From Mycolicibacterium rutilum (GTDB lineage: Bacteria; Actinomycetota; Actinomycetes; Mycobacteriales; Mycobacteriaceae): a stretch of 64,000 nucleotides of DNA. The position numbers were made by a program, and so were the translations under genes. The DNA lies in assembly GCF_900108565.1 (NCBI RefSeq), contig NZ_LT629971.1:5146001-5210000 (forward strand). The letters run 5' to 3'. The notes under the pieces were generated by a model. The model did no database searches, was not told the DNA's origin, and saw only the letters and a program-made list of their open reading frames with translations. Below are positions 14,818-22,783 of the stretch, one piece after another (the first letter of the stretch is position 1; every line of letters starts with the position of its first letter).

Positions 14818-16673
14818 GCGTGGCCCTCCTCGTTGTCGAACAGCGGGCGGATACCGCGCGCGGCCTGGATCTCGTCGTTGCTGGTGCCCGCGGCGACCAT
14901 CGGCCAGACCTGGGCGTCGGCGCCGACGATGAAGTCGATGACCACCGGGCGGTCATTGATCTCGCGTGCCTGACGGATCACGTCCTCGACGTCTTCGGCA
15001 CGCTCACAACGCAATCCGACGCAGCCCAGCGCCTCGGCCAGCTTGACGAAGTCCGGGATGCGGCGCGAGTGCGTCGCCAGATCGGTTTGGCTGTACCGCT
15101 CTTCGTAGAACAGCGTCTGCCACTGCCGCACCATGCCCAGGTTGCCGTTGTTGATCAACGCCACCTTGATCGGCGCGCCCTCGACCGCGCAGGTGGCCAG
15201 TTCCTGATTGGTCATCTGGAAGCAGCCGTCGCCGTCGATCGCCCACACCTCGGCCTCCGGGCGCCCGAACTTGGCGCCCATCGCGGCGGGCACCGCGAAA
15301 CCCATGGTGCCCAGCCCGCCCGAGTTGAGCCAGGTCTTGGGGTTCTCATAGGAGATGAACTGCGCGGCCCACATCTGGTGCTGGCCCACGCCCGCGACGT
15401 AGACGGCCTCGGGCCCGGCCATCTTGCCCAGTGTCTCGATGACGTACTCCGGGGACAGGCTGCCGTCGCTCTGCGGTCCGTAGCTCAGCGGGTAGGTCGC
15501 CTGCACCCCGCGCAGGTACTCCCACCAGTTGTCCATCGTCAGCGACGTGCCGTCGCGGCGCAGCGCCGCGATCAGTTCGCCGATGACCGCCTTGACGTCA
15601 CCCACGATCGGCACGTCGGCGTGGCGGTTCTTGCCGATCTCGGCGGGGTCGATGTCGGCGTGGATCACCTTGGCGTCCGGTGCGAACGACTCCAGCTTGC
15701 CGGTCACCCGGTCGTCGAAGCGGGTGCCCAGCGCGATCAGCAGGTCGCTGCGCTGCAGTGCGGCCACCGCGGCCACCGTGCCGTGCATGCCCGGCATGCC
15801 CATGTTCTGCGGATGGCTGTCGGGGAACGCGCCGCGCGCCATCAGTGTGGTGACCACCGGGATGCCGGTCAGCTCCGCCAGGTCGAGCAGCTCGGCGCTG
15901 GCGTCGCCGCGGATCACGCCGCCGCCGACGTAGAGCACCGGCTTGCGCGACGCGGCGATCAGCTTGGCGGCCTCGCGGATCTGGCGGTTGTGCGGCTTGG
16001 TGTTGGGCTTGTAGCCCGGCAGGTCGATGCGCGGCGGCCAGCTGAACGTGCACTGCGCCTGCAGCACGTCCTTGGGGATGTCGACGAGCACCGGGCCCGG
16101 CCGGCCCGAGGACGCGATGTGGAACGCCTCGGCGATGGCCTGCGGGATGTCGTCGCCGTTGCGCACCAGGAAGTTGTGCTTGGTGATCGGCATCGTGATG
16201 CCGGAGATGTCGGCTTCCTGGAAGGCGTCGGTGCCGATCAGGCCGCGACCGACCTGACCGGTGATCGCCACCACCGGGATCGAGTCCATGTGCGCGTCGG
16301 CCAGCGGCGTCACCAGGTTCGTCGCGCCGGGACCCGAGGTCGCCATCATCACGCCGACCTTGCCGGTCGCGTGCGCGTAGCCGCTGGCGGCGTGACCGGC
16401 GCCCTGCTCGTGGCGGACCAGCACGTGACGCAGTTTCTGGGAGTCGAACAGCGGGTCGTAGACCGGCAGCACGGCACCACCGGGGATTCCGAAGATCGTG
16501 TCGACGTCGAGCTCCTCCAGCGACCGGATCACCGCCTGCGCACCGGTCATCTGCTGGGGCGCAACGCGTTTGGCGGGCGCGGGTGCTGATTTGGCCGGCG
16601 GCTGGCCCGCATGCCCGTCGTCGGGCACGGTCGCCACCGCCTGCTCCAGCGGTCGTGTTGTGGGTGCGCTCAC
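14814..16673 (-). CDS. ilvB: Acetolactate synthase large (catalytic) subunit
   Basis: Thiamine-diphosphate enzyme joining pyruvate with pyruvate or 2-ketobutyrate, the entry to branched-chain amino acids. The 619-residue protein has the catalytic Glu in VRHEQGAGHAASGYA, the central FAD-binding domain (ALGTRFDDRVTG) and the ThDP/Mg motif GDGCFQMTNQELAT ending in NNGNLG. A low-complexity N-terminal extension of about 40 residues (Pro/Ala-rich) precedes the fold, as in mycobacterial IlvB1. Expression is likely controlled by the leader peptide and attenuator mapped upstream. Confidence 0.97.
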   Translation of the reverse strand: MSAPTTRPLEQAVATVPDDGHAGQPPAKSAPAPAKRVAPQQMTGAQAVIRSLEELDVDTIFGIPGGAVLPVYDPLFDSQKLRHVLVRHEQGAGHAASGYAHATGKVGVMMATSGPGATNLVTPLADAHMDSIPVVAITGQVGRGLIGTDAFQEADISGITMPITKHNFLVRNGDDIPQAIAEAFHIASSGRPGPVLVDIPKDVLQAQCTFSWPPRIDLPGYKPNTKPHNRQIREAAKLIAASRKPVLYVGGGVIRGDASAELLDLAELTGIPVVTTLMARGAFPDSHPQNMGMPGMHGTVAAVAALQRSDLLIALGTRFDDRVTGKLESFAPDAKVIHADIDPAEIGKNRHADVPIVGDVKAVIGELIAALRRDGTSLTMDNWWEYLRGVQATYPLSYGPQSDGSLSPEYVIETLGKMAGPEAVYVAGVGQHQMWAAQFISYENPKTWLNSGGLGTMGFAVPAAMGAKFGRPEAEVWAIDGDGCFQMTNQELATCAVEGAPIKVALINNGNLGMVRQWQTLFYEERYSQTDLATHSRRIPDFVKLAEALGCVGLRCERAEDVEDVIRQAREINDRPVVIDFIVGADAQVWPMVAAGTSNDEIQAARGIRPLFDNEEGHA

Positions 16674-16738
16674 GGTGTTCGTTCTCCTAAATCCTGTTTC
16701 GGATCCGTGTCTAGGGTCTCAAATCGGTGGTCGGGCAA

Positions 16739-16775
16739 GAAAAAACCCCCGTCAGCTGGGCTGCTGTACGAGGGT
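16739..16775 (-). terminator. ilvB attenuator hairpin
   Basis: Read on the minus strand, ACCCTCGT (16775-16768) pairs with ACGGGGGT (16752-16745, one G-T pair) and is followed at once by TTTTTT (16745-16740). This is an intrinsic terminator about 70 bp upstream of the ilvB start and about 20 bp after the leader-peptide stop, the classical geometry of transcription attenuation. Confidence 0.75.
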
Positions 16776-16794
16776 CGCGCGTCGATGCTGGTGG

Positions 16795-16863
16795 CTATGC
16801 CCGAGTGTGGGCCAGCGCATCAACGCGCTTCCCAATTACTACGAGCGTCCCCAGGGTCTGCAT
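16795..16863 (-). CDS. ilvB operon leader peptide
   Basis: A 22-codon open frame on the minus strand: ATG at 16863, TAG at 16797-16795. Residues 7-10 are Leu-Val-Val-Ile, with further Leu and Val codons around them, so three of the four regulatory amino acids of the pathway are read in a row. The codons GTA GTA ATT are rare for this high-GC genome, which would sharpen ribosome stalling when charged tRNA is short. The terminator hairpin at 16739-16775 follows. Leader-peptide attenuation of ilvB is known in Corynebacterium glutamicum; here it is inferred from layout. Confidence 0.75.
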   Translation of the reverse strand: MQTLGTLVVIGKRVDALAHTRA

Positions 16864-16928
16864 AACTGTCGACGGTAGCCTCCGCACTGGTCACAGGTCA
16901 AATTGCGGGTCGATGCGAAGATGGCCGG

Positions 16929-17324
16929 GTGACTTCCGACGCCGATCCCACCCCCGTCGTCATCCGGATCTCCCCGATGGCGCATTTCGCCGTCGCGTTC
17001 CTGGTGCTGGGCCTGCTGACGCTGGTCCTCGCGGGTCTGCCGTGGGTGCTGGCGCTGCTGGTGATCCCGGCCGGGCTGTCGGCCTATGTGGTGCGCAACC
17101 GCACCGTCGCCGACCGCGACGGCGTGACCGCGCGCACGCTGCTGAGCAGCGAGACCGTGCGGTGGGACGACGTCGACGGCCTGCGGTTCGGCAAGGGCTC
17201 GTCGGCCTACGCCCATCTCAAGGACGGCCGAGACATCCGCCTGCCCGCGGTCACCTTCGCGACGCTGCCGCTGCTGACCGAGGCCAGCGGCGGGCGGGTG
17301 CCCAATCCGTACTCGACGGACTAG
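16929..17324 (+). CDS. cfp6: PH-domain membrane protein, low molecular weight antigen CFP6-like
   Basis: A 131-residue protein matching M. tuberculosis Rv3004 (Cfp6) in position and design: two N-terminal membrane segments (HFAVAFLVLGLLTLVLAGLP, then WVLALLVIPAGLSAYVV) and a C-terminal bacterial PH-like domain (TVADRDGVTARTLL to LPLLTEASGG). Role unknown; the M. tuberculosis protein was found in culture filtrate. The GTG start at 16929 is the only suitable one. It is divergent from ilvB and its TAG stop lies within the same CTAG as the stop of doxX on the other strand. Confidence 0.88.
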   Translation: MTSDADPTPVVIRISPMAHFAVAFLVLGLLTLVLAGLPWVLALLVIPAGLSAYVVRNRTVADRDGVTARTLLSSETVRWDDVDGLRFGKGSSAYAHLKDGRDIRLPAVTFATLPLLTEASGGRVPNPYSTD

Positions 17325-18151
17325 GCGAACGGATTGCCGCCGTTGAGGACGACCCAGATCGCCACGCCCGCGCCGACGCCGAGCACCAGCGCGACGAACG
17401 ATCCGACGAACGGCCGCCGCGCCCAACCCCGGCCGGCGTCGAACCCGTAGCGGCCCGGCCCGGTCAGCACCAGCACCGCGACGGCGCAGGCGAGGAAGAC
17501 CTGGTACTCGTGCCCGTCGGTGAGGAAGTCCGAGAGCCGGGCCTCTTCGTGGGCGGTCATCGCCTCGGCGAGCACGCCGGTGACCAGATAGGCCAGCGCT
17601 CCTGCGGCAGCCACGGGGGTGAACAGCCCGAGGATCAGCAGCACGCCGGCGGCGATCTGGCCGCCGGTGGCGACGTAGGTCAGGATGTCGGAGTAGCGGA
17701 AGCCCATGTCGGACAGCTCGGATTGCCAGCCGTCGAGGCCGGGCCCGCCCCACAGGCCGAACGCCTTCTGCAGGCCGTGGCCGATGAACAGCACGCCGAT
17801 CGCCAGCCGCAGCAGCAGCAGGCCGAGGTCGAGGGTGCCGCGCCGGTCCGATCCGCGGGTCAGTGGGTCGGGCTCGATCTCGGCCGGTTCGGCGCCGTAG
17901 CCGCCCATGGCGTGCCGTCCGCCGGGCTGCACGTAGGGCAGTGGTTCGGGCTCGTTGAGCAGGCCGAACGCGGGTGCGGCGGGCGCGGCGGCACCGGCGT
18001 CGTAGTGCGGTATCGCGGTCGTTTCGAAGTCGCCGCCGTAGTTGGCCGCCGGAAGATCGTCCTCGGGGTCGACCAGGCTCGCCGACACCGGTCGCCCGGC
18101 CGCGTCGTCGGGCCGCTGCCAGGTGCGTGGGTCATTGGGATGACTGGTCAC
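17321..18151 (-). CDS. doxX: DoxX-family membrane protein
   Basis: A 276-residue protein with a long hydrophilic Pro/Ala-rich N-terminal half and a C-terminal DoxX domain of four to five membrane helices (LGLLLLRLAIGVLFIGHGLQ, GGQIAAGVLLILGLFTPVAA and others). The matching M. tuberculosis protein (Rv3005c) joins SodA and SseA in a membrane-associated oxidoreductase complex against oxidative stress; that role is inferred here. I chose the GTG at 18151 (VTSHPNDPRTWQR), the start of family conservation; the frame is open another 21 codons upstream. Confidence 0.87.
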   Translation of the reverse strand: MTSHPNDPRTWQRPDDAAGRPVSASLVDPEDDLPAANYGGDFETTAIPHYDAGAAAPAAPAFGLLNEPEPLPYVQPGGRHAMGGYGAEPAEIEPDPLTRGSDRRGTLDLGLLLLRLAIGVLFIGHGLQKAFGLWGGPGLDGWQSELSDMGFRYSDILTYVATGGQIAAGVLLILGLFTPVAAAGALAYLVTGVLAEAMTAHEEARLSDFLTDGHEYQVFLACAVAVLVLTGPGRYGFDAGRGWARRPFVGSFVALVLGVGAGVAIWVVLNGGNPFA

Positions 18152-18288
18152 ATGGCCAGGGTAAGTGCAATTCACCCGGTAGCCGCGTATTGGCGCGGCG
18201 CTTCTGCACTCCAATTCGCGAGCTCAACAGGGCTGCGGGCGCGGGTGCGCGTGGCACGCCCGGCGGAATGATCCGTAACCTGGCTCGC

Positions 18289-19410
18289 ATGAATGTGCGC
18301 CGGCCGCTGCGGGGTGTGTTCGCTGTGCTGTGCGCGGCGTTGCTCGTCGGGTCCGGATGTGCGCGTTTCGACGATGCGCAGTCCCAGCCGTTCACCACCG
18401 AACCCGAGCTCGCGCCGGGTCCGACGTCGACACCGCCGCCGCCACCCCCACTGCCGGCGACCCCGTTTCCCAAGGAGTGCCCGGCGCCGGGCGTGATGCA
18501 GGGCTGCCTGGAGAGCACCAGCGGCCTGATCATGCTGCCCGACAGCCAGTCGGCGTTGGTGGCCGAGCGCACGACCGGTGTGGTCAAGGAAATCTCGGTG
18601 CGGGCCGAGCCGAAGGTCAAGACCACGCTGCCGGTCGACGGTTCCGGTGATGGCGGGTTGATGGACATCGTGATGTCGCCGACCTATCAACAGGACCGGC
18701 TGATGTACGCCTATGTCAGCACCCCGAGCGACAACCGCGTGATCCGCATCGCCGACGGCGACATCCCCAAGCCGATCCTGACCGGCATCCCGAAAGGGCC
18801 GAGCGGCAACACGGGTTCGTTGATCTTCACCAGCCCGACGACGCTGCTCGTGCAGACCGGGGACGCGGGCAACCCGGCCGACGCCGGCAATCCGGGCTCC
18901 CTGGCAGGCAAGCTGCTGCGCATCGAGCAGCCCACCACGGTCGATCAGGCCCCGACGACGACCGCGCTGTCCGGCCTGGGCGCCGGGGGCGGCATGTGCA
19001 TCGACGCCTCCGACGGCTCGCTGTACGTCACCGACAGCACCCCCACCGGTGACCGGCTGCAGCGGATCACCAAGGACTCCAAGACCTCGACGGTGTGGAC
19101 CTGGCCGGACCGGCCGGGGGTGGCCGGTTGTGCGGCGCTCGACGGCACGGTGCTGGTCAACCTGGTCAACACCAAACAGACCGTCGCGGTGCGGATGGCG
19201 CCCGAAACCGGCGCGGTCACCGGCGATCCCGAGGTGGTCCGGCAGGACCAGCACGGCCACGCGTGGGCGTTGGCGATGTCGCCGGACGGCAACGTGTGGG
19301 GCGGCACGGTGAACAAGACCGCGGGCGACGCGCAGAAGCTCGACGACGTGGTGTTCCCCTTGTTCCCGCAGGGCGGCGGCTTCCCGCGCAAGAACGAGGA
19401 CGCCACGTAA
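18289..19410 (+). CDS. lppZ: Lipoprotein LppZ, glucose/sorbosone-dehydrogenase-like propeller
   Basis: A 373-residue exported lipoprotein. The signal peptide ends in the lipobox LLVGSGC (Cys24 from the chosen ATG), followed by a Pro/Thr-rich linker and a beta-propeller of the GSDH/PQQ type (GGLMDIVMSPTY, NGDI-like loops, DASDGSLYVTDS). The enzymatic activity of the mycobacterial protein is not known. ATG 18289 gives a normal-length signal sequence; an in-frame ATG at 18268 with GGCGGA close upstream is the alternative. It is divergent from doxX across about 137 bp. Matches Rv3006. Confidence 0.88.
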   Translation: MNVRRPLRGVFAVLCAALLVGSGCARFDDAQSQPFTTEPELAPGPTSTPPPPPPLPATPFPKECPAPGVMQGCLESTSGLIMLPDSQSALVAERTTGVVKEISVRAEPKVKTTLPVDGSGDGGLMDIVMSPTYQQDRLMYAYVSTPSDNRVIRIADGDIPKPILTGIPKGPSGNTGSLIFTSPTTLLVQTGDAGNPADAGNPGSLAGKLLRIEQPTTVDQAPTTTALSGLGAGGGMCIDASDGSLYVTDSTPTGDRLQRITKDSKTSTVWTWPDRPGVAGCAALDGTVLVNLVNTKQTVAVRMAPETGAVTGDPEVVRQDQHGHAWALAMSPDGNVWGGTVNKTAGDAQKLDDVVFPLFPQGGGFPRKNEDAT

Positions 19411-19414
19411 TCCG

Positions 19415-19732
19415 TCACCCGTCAACGAGTCTCAACCCGACGATCCCGGTGACGATGACGGCCAGGAACACCATGCGTCCGACGCTGGCGCACTCACCGA
19501 GCAGGATCATCCCCGCCACCGCGACCCCGACCGCGCCGACCCCGACCCACACCGCGTAACCGGTTCCCGCGGGCAGGTGGCGCAGCGCCACCGTCAGCAG
19601 CACGAAGCTCAGCAGCGCGGCGGCGACGCCGATCACGCTGGGCCACAACCGTGCAAAGCCGTCGGACTGTTTGAGCGCGATCGCCCAGACGATCTCGAGC
19701 AGGCCCGCGACGACCAGGATCACCCACGCCAT
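19415..19732 (-). CDS. sugE: SMR-family exporter, SugE/Gdx type
   Basis: A 105-residue four-helix membrane protein. The essential Glu is in AGLLEIVWAIALK, and the sequence follows the guanidinium-exporter (Gdx/SugE) branch rather than the drug-exporting Qac branch: SDGFARLWPSV, LPAGTGYAVWVGVGAVG and ILLGE match E. coli Gdx closely. It should work as a dual-topology homodimer exchanging guanidinium for protons. It sits 6 bp after the SDR gene and is probably cotranscribed with it; I saw no guanidine riboswitch in front of the pair, control more likely being by the TetR gene. Confidence 0.87.
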   Translation of the reverse strand: MAWVILVVAGLLEIVWAIALKQSDGFARLWPSVIGVAAALLSFVLLTVALRHLPAGTGYAVWVGVGAVGVAVAGMILLGECASVGRMVFLAVIVTGIVGLRLVDG

Positions 19733-19738
19733 CGCGCG

Positions 19739-20479
19739 TCACGCATTCGTTCCACCGTCGACGGTGAGAACCGCGCCGGTGATGTTGGCCGCGCGGTCTC
19801 CGGCGAGAAACGCAACGGTGTCGGCGATCTCGCCGGGCGCGGCGTAGCGCTTGAGCGCCGACAAGGCGCGCTGACTGTCGGCGCCCGGGGCGTCGGCCGG
19901 GTTCATGTCGGTATCGGTGGAGCCCGGCTGCACGAGGTTGACGGTGATGGCGCGCTCCCCCAGGTCCCGGGCCAGGCCGCGGGTGAAGCCGAGCAGCGCG
20001 GCCTTGCTCATCGCGTACAACGTCACGCCCGGTGCCGGCACCCGCTCGGCGAGATTGCTTCCGATGCTGATGATCCGACCGCCGTCGGGCATGTGCCGCA
20101 CCGCCGCCTGACTCGCGAGATAGACCGCGCGCACATGGATGTCGAGGGTGCGGTCGACCTCCTCCAGCGGCACGCCCTCGATCGGCCCGAAGGGGAACAC
20201 CCCGGCGTTGTTGACCAGGATGTCGAGGCCGCCGAACGCGGCGGCGGTCTCGTCGACCGCGGCGATGACGTCCCCGGCGACGGCGCTGTCGGCCCGGATT
20301 GCCAGCCCGCGCCGACCATGCGCGGCGATCCGGTCGACCACCGCGTCGGCACGCTCCTTGGACTGCGCGTAGGTCACCGCGACGTCGGCGCCCAGCTCGG
20401 CCAGCCGGACCGCGATCTCGGCGCCGATCCCGCGGCTGGCCCCGGTCACCAGCGCTGATTTTCCGGACAGTTCAGCCAT
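19739..20479 (-). CDS. Short-chain dehydrogenase/reductase
   Basis: A 246-residue classical SDR. NAD(P)-binding TGASRGIGAEIA lies at residues 13-24, the structural NNAG at about 91, the catalytic Ser in ISIGSN and Y-x3-K as YAMSK. The end GAVLTVDGGTNA is typical. Substrate unknown. It has a strong ribosome-binding site (AGGAGG, 5 nt before ATG). It is divergent from a TetR regulator with mirrored repeats in between, a common autoregulated layout, and upstream of the SMR exporter, so it probably responds to a small toxic compound. Confidence 0.9.
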   Translation of the reverse strand: MAELSGKSALVTGASRGIGAEIAVRLAELGADVAVTYAQSKERADAVVDRIAAHGRRGLAIRADSAVAGDVIAAVDETAAAFGGLDILVNNAGVFPFGPIEGVPLEEVDRTLDIHVRAVYLASQAAVRHMPDGGRIISIGSNLAERVPAPGVTLYAMSKAALLGFTRGLARDLGERAITVNLVQPGSTDTDMNPADAPGADSQRALSALKRYAAPGEIADTVAFLAGDRAANITGAVLTVDGGTNA

Positions 20480-20494
20480 CCCAGCCTCCTCATA

Positions 20495-20570
20495 TTTTTG
20501 TATCGATCACTAAATAATTGAGCCCGCACCGTACACTTGTCAATGGTTTTCTTGTCGGTCGTTACAGAAA
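20495..20570. promoter_or_regulatory. Mirrored TetR operator candidates in a divergent promoter
   Basis: ATCGATACAAAAA (minus strand, 20507-20495) and GTCGTTACAGAAA (plus strand, 20558-20570) agree at 10 of 13 positions and point in opposite directions, each directly upstream of a ribosome-binding site: one for the SDR gene, one for the TetR gene. This suggests two half-operators used to repress both transcripts. Confidence 0.5.
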
Positions 20571-20580
20571 GGTAGGTGCG

Positions 20581-21180
20581 ATGGCCACCCGCGGCAGACC
20601 TCGCGCGTTCGACCGCGCCGAGGCACTGCGCCGCGCCATGGAGGTGTTCTGGGAACACGGGTACGAGGCCACCTCGATCAGCCACCTGACCGCCGCCATG
20701 GGCATCAACTCGCCTAGCCTCTACGGCGCGTTCGGCTCCAAGGAGACACTGTTCCGCGAAGCCGTCGCCCACTACGACGCGACGGAGGGTGCCGCGGTGG
20801 CCGCGGCACTGCGGGATCTGCCGACTGCCCGCGAGGCCATCGCAGAGTCGTTGCGCCACAACGCGATCGCCTTCACCGAGCCCGGGCTGCCGCCGGGCTG
20901 CATGATCGTGCTGTCAGCGTGTACCGACCGCAGCCAGACCGTGCACAACCATCTGTCGGGTCTTCGGCTCGAACTGGAAAAGGACTTCGCCGAGCGCATC
21001 GAACGCGGGATCGCCGACGGCGACGTCCCGGCCGGGGCCGACGCCGCGACGATCGCCGCGTTCTACAACACCGTCAACCACGGCATGGCGATCCAGGCCC
21101 GCGACGGCGCCGACCGCGCGAAGCTGTCGGCGATCGCGGAGTCCGCCATCGCGGCCTGGGACGCTCTGGTGTCGACCTGA
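20581..21180 (+). CDS. TetR/AcrR-family regulator
   Basis: A 199-residue regulator. The N-terminal helix-turn-helix is clear (ALRRAMEVFWEHGYEATSIS, then MGINSPSLYGAFGSKETLFR), and the C-terminal ligand domain contains PGCMIVLSACTDRS, of the type seen in TetR_C_16-like/YxaF-like regulators. ATG 20581 is preceded by AAGGTAGG. It is divergent from the SDR-SMR pair and is expected to repress that pair and itself. Ligand unknown. Confidence 0.9.
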   Translation: MATRGRPRAFDRAEALRRAMEVFWEHGYEATSISHLTAAMGINSPSLYGAFGSKETLFREAVAHYDATEGAAVAAALRDLPTAREAIAESLRHNAIAFTEPGLPPGCMIVLSACTDRSQTVHNHLSGLRLELEKDFAERIERGIADGDVPAGADAATIAAFYNTVNHGMAIQARDGADRAKLSAIAESAIAAWDALVST

Positions 21181-21193
21181 TCGGGCCGTCGGC

Positions 21194-22696
21194 TCAGCTG
21201 CAGGCCGCGAGCACCAGTTCGCGCACGCGAGCCGCGTCAGCCTGCCCCTTGGTGGCCTTCATCACCGCGCCGACGATCGCTCCCGCGGCCTGCACCTTGC
21301 CGCCGCGGATCTTCTCGACCACATCGGGATTGGCGGCCAGCGCCTCGTCGACGGCCGACTGCAGCGCGGAGTCGTCGCGCACGACCTCCAGACCGCGGTC
21401 CTTCATCACCTGCTCGGGCTCACCTTCGCCGGCGAGCACGCCCTCGACGACCTGACGAGCCAGCTTGTTCGACAGCTTGCCGTCGTCGACGAGCGCGACG
21501 ACCGTGGCCACCTGTGCCGGCGTGATCGGCAGCGCGTCGAGTTCCACCCCGGCCTCATTCGCCTTCTGCACCAGGAAGTTTCCCCACCACGCGCGGGCCG
21601 CATCGCTGGACGCGCCCTGCTCGACGGTGGCGGCGATCAGGTCGAGCGCGCCGATGTTGACCAGGTCGCGCATCACCTCGTCGGAGATGCCCCACTCCTC
21701 CTGGATCCGATTGCGCAGCACCCACGGCAATTCCGGGATGGTGGCGCGCAGCCGCTCGACCCATTCGGCGTCGGGCGCGACCGGCTCCAGGTCCGGTTCG
21801 GGGAAATACCGGTAGTCCTCGGCGGTTTCCTTGCTGCGGCCGGGCGATGTGTACCCGTCCTCGTGAAAGTGCCGGGTTTCCTGGGTGACTCGGCCACCGG
21901 CGTCCAGAACCGCCGCCTGCCGCCGCATCTCGTAGCGGACGGCGACCTCCACGCTCTTGAGCGAGTTGACGTTCTTGGTCTCGGTGCGGGTGCCGAACTC
22001 TTTCTGCCCGACCGGTTTCAGCGACACGTTGGAGTCACAGCGCATCGAGCCCTGATCCATCCGGACGTCGGATACGCCCAACCCCCGCAACAGGTCTCGC
22101 AACGCGGTCACATACGCCCGGGCGATCTCGGGTGCGCGCGACCCGGTGCCCTCGATCGGCTTGGTGACGATCTCGATCAGCGGAACGCCGGAGCGGTTGT
22201 AGTCGATCAGCGACGTCGTGGCGCCCTCGATGCGACCGGTGTCGCTGCCGAGGTGGGTCAGCTTGCCGGTGTCCTCCTCCATGTGCGCGCGCTCGATCTC
22301 GACGCGCCAGGTGCTGCCGTCGTCGAGCGGCACCTCCAGGTAGCCGTTGATCGCGATCGGCTCGTCGTACTGGCTGATCTGGTAGTTCTTCGGCATGTCC
22401 GGATAGAAGTAGTTCTTCCGGGCGAACCGGCACCACGGCACGATCTCGCAATTGAGCGCCAACCCGATCCGGATCGCCGACTCGACCGCCTGCTGGTTGA
22501 GCACCGGCAGCGACCCGGGCAACCCCAGGCACACCGGGCACACCTGGGTGTTGGGTTCGGCGCCGAACTGGTTGGCGCACCCGCAGAACATCTTGGTCGC
22601 GGTGGACAGTTCGACGTGTACTTCCAGACCCAGCACCGGCTCGTAGCGCGCAACGACGTCGTCGTAGTCGAGCAGTTCGGCGGTCACAGCAGTCAT
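21194..22696 (-). CDS. gatB: Asp/Glu-tRNA(Asn/Gln) amidotransferase subunit B
   Basis: tRNA-binding and kinase subunit of GatCAB, which amidates misacylated Asp-tRNA(Asn) or Glu-tRNA(Gln). The 500-residue protein starts with the GatB cradle (EPVLGLEVHVELSTATKMFCGC), has the zinc-type C-x-C and VCPVCLGLPGSLPVLN, the family stretch IGLALNCEIVPWCRFARKNY and the C-terminal YqeY-like tRNA tail. ATG 22696. It is separated from gatA by pfkA, as in M. tuberculosis (Rv3009c-Rv3012c). Confidence 0.97.
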   Translation of the reverse strand: MTAVTAELLDYDDVVARYEPVLGLEVHVELSTATKMFCGCANQFGAEPNTQVCPVCLGLPGSLPVLNQQAVESAIRIGLALNCEIVPWCRFARKNYFYPDMPKNYQISQYDEPIAINGYLEVPLDDGSTWRVEIERAHMEEDTGKLTHLGSDTGRIEGATTSLIDYNRSGVPLIEIVTKPIEGTGSRAPEIARAYVTALRDLLRGLGVSDVRMDQGSMRCDSNVSLKPVGQKEFGTRTETKNVNSLKSVEVAVRYEMRRQAAVLDAGGRVTQETRHFHEDGYTSPGRSKETAEDYRYFPEPDLEPVAPDAEWVERLRATIPELPWVLRNRIQEEWGISDEVMRDLVNIGALDLIAATVEQGASSDAARAWWGNFLVQKANEAGVELDALPITPAQVATVVALVDDGKLSNKLARQVVEGVLAGEGEPEQVMKDRGLEVVRDDSALQSAVDEALAANPDVVEKIRGGKVQAAGAIVGAVMKATKGQADAARVRELVLAACS

Positions 22697-22783
22697 GGTG
22701 GCGAGTCTAATGCCGTCGACTCTGCGCTTACGGCGGTGGCCACTCGCAGTTTTGCGCCCTGCACGCAGAGTGAACCACCGAAA

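Noticed and set aside
14820..16589. 589-codon plus-strand open frame opposite ilvB
   Set aside because: His/Arg/Gln-rich shadow composition with no fold-like pattern, fully covered by a well-supported ilvB gene.
22719..22771. ACTCTGCG/CGCAGAGT inverted repeat upstream of gatB
   Set aside because: Only 8 bp with a 37-nt loop; too weak to list as a terminator, mentioned only with the palindrome group.
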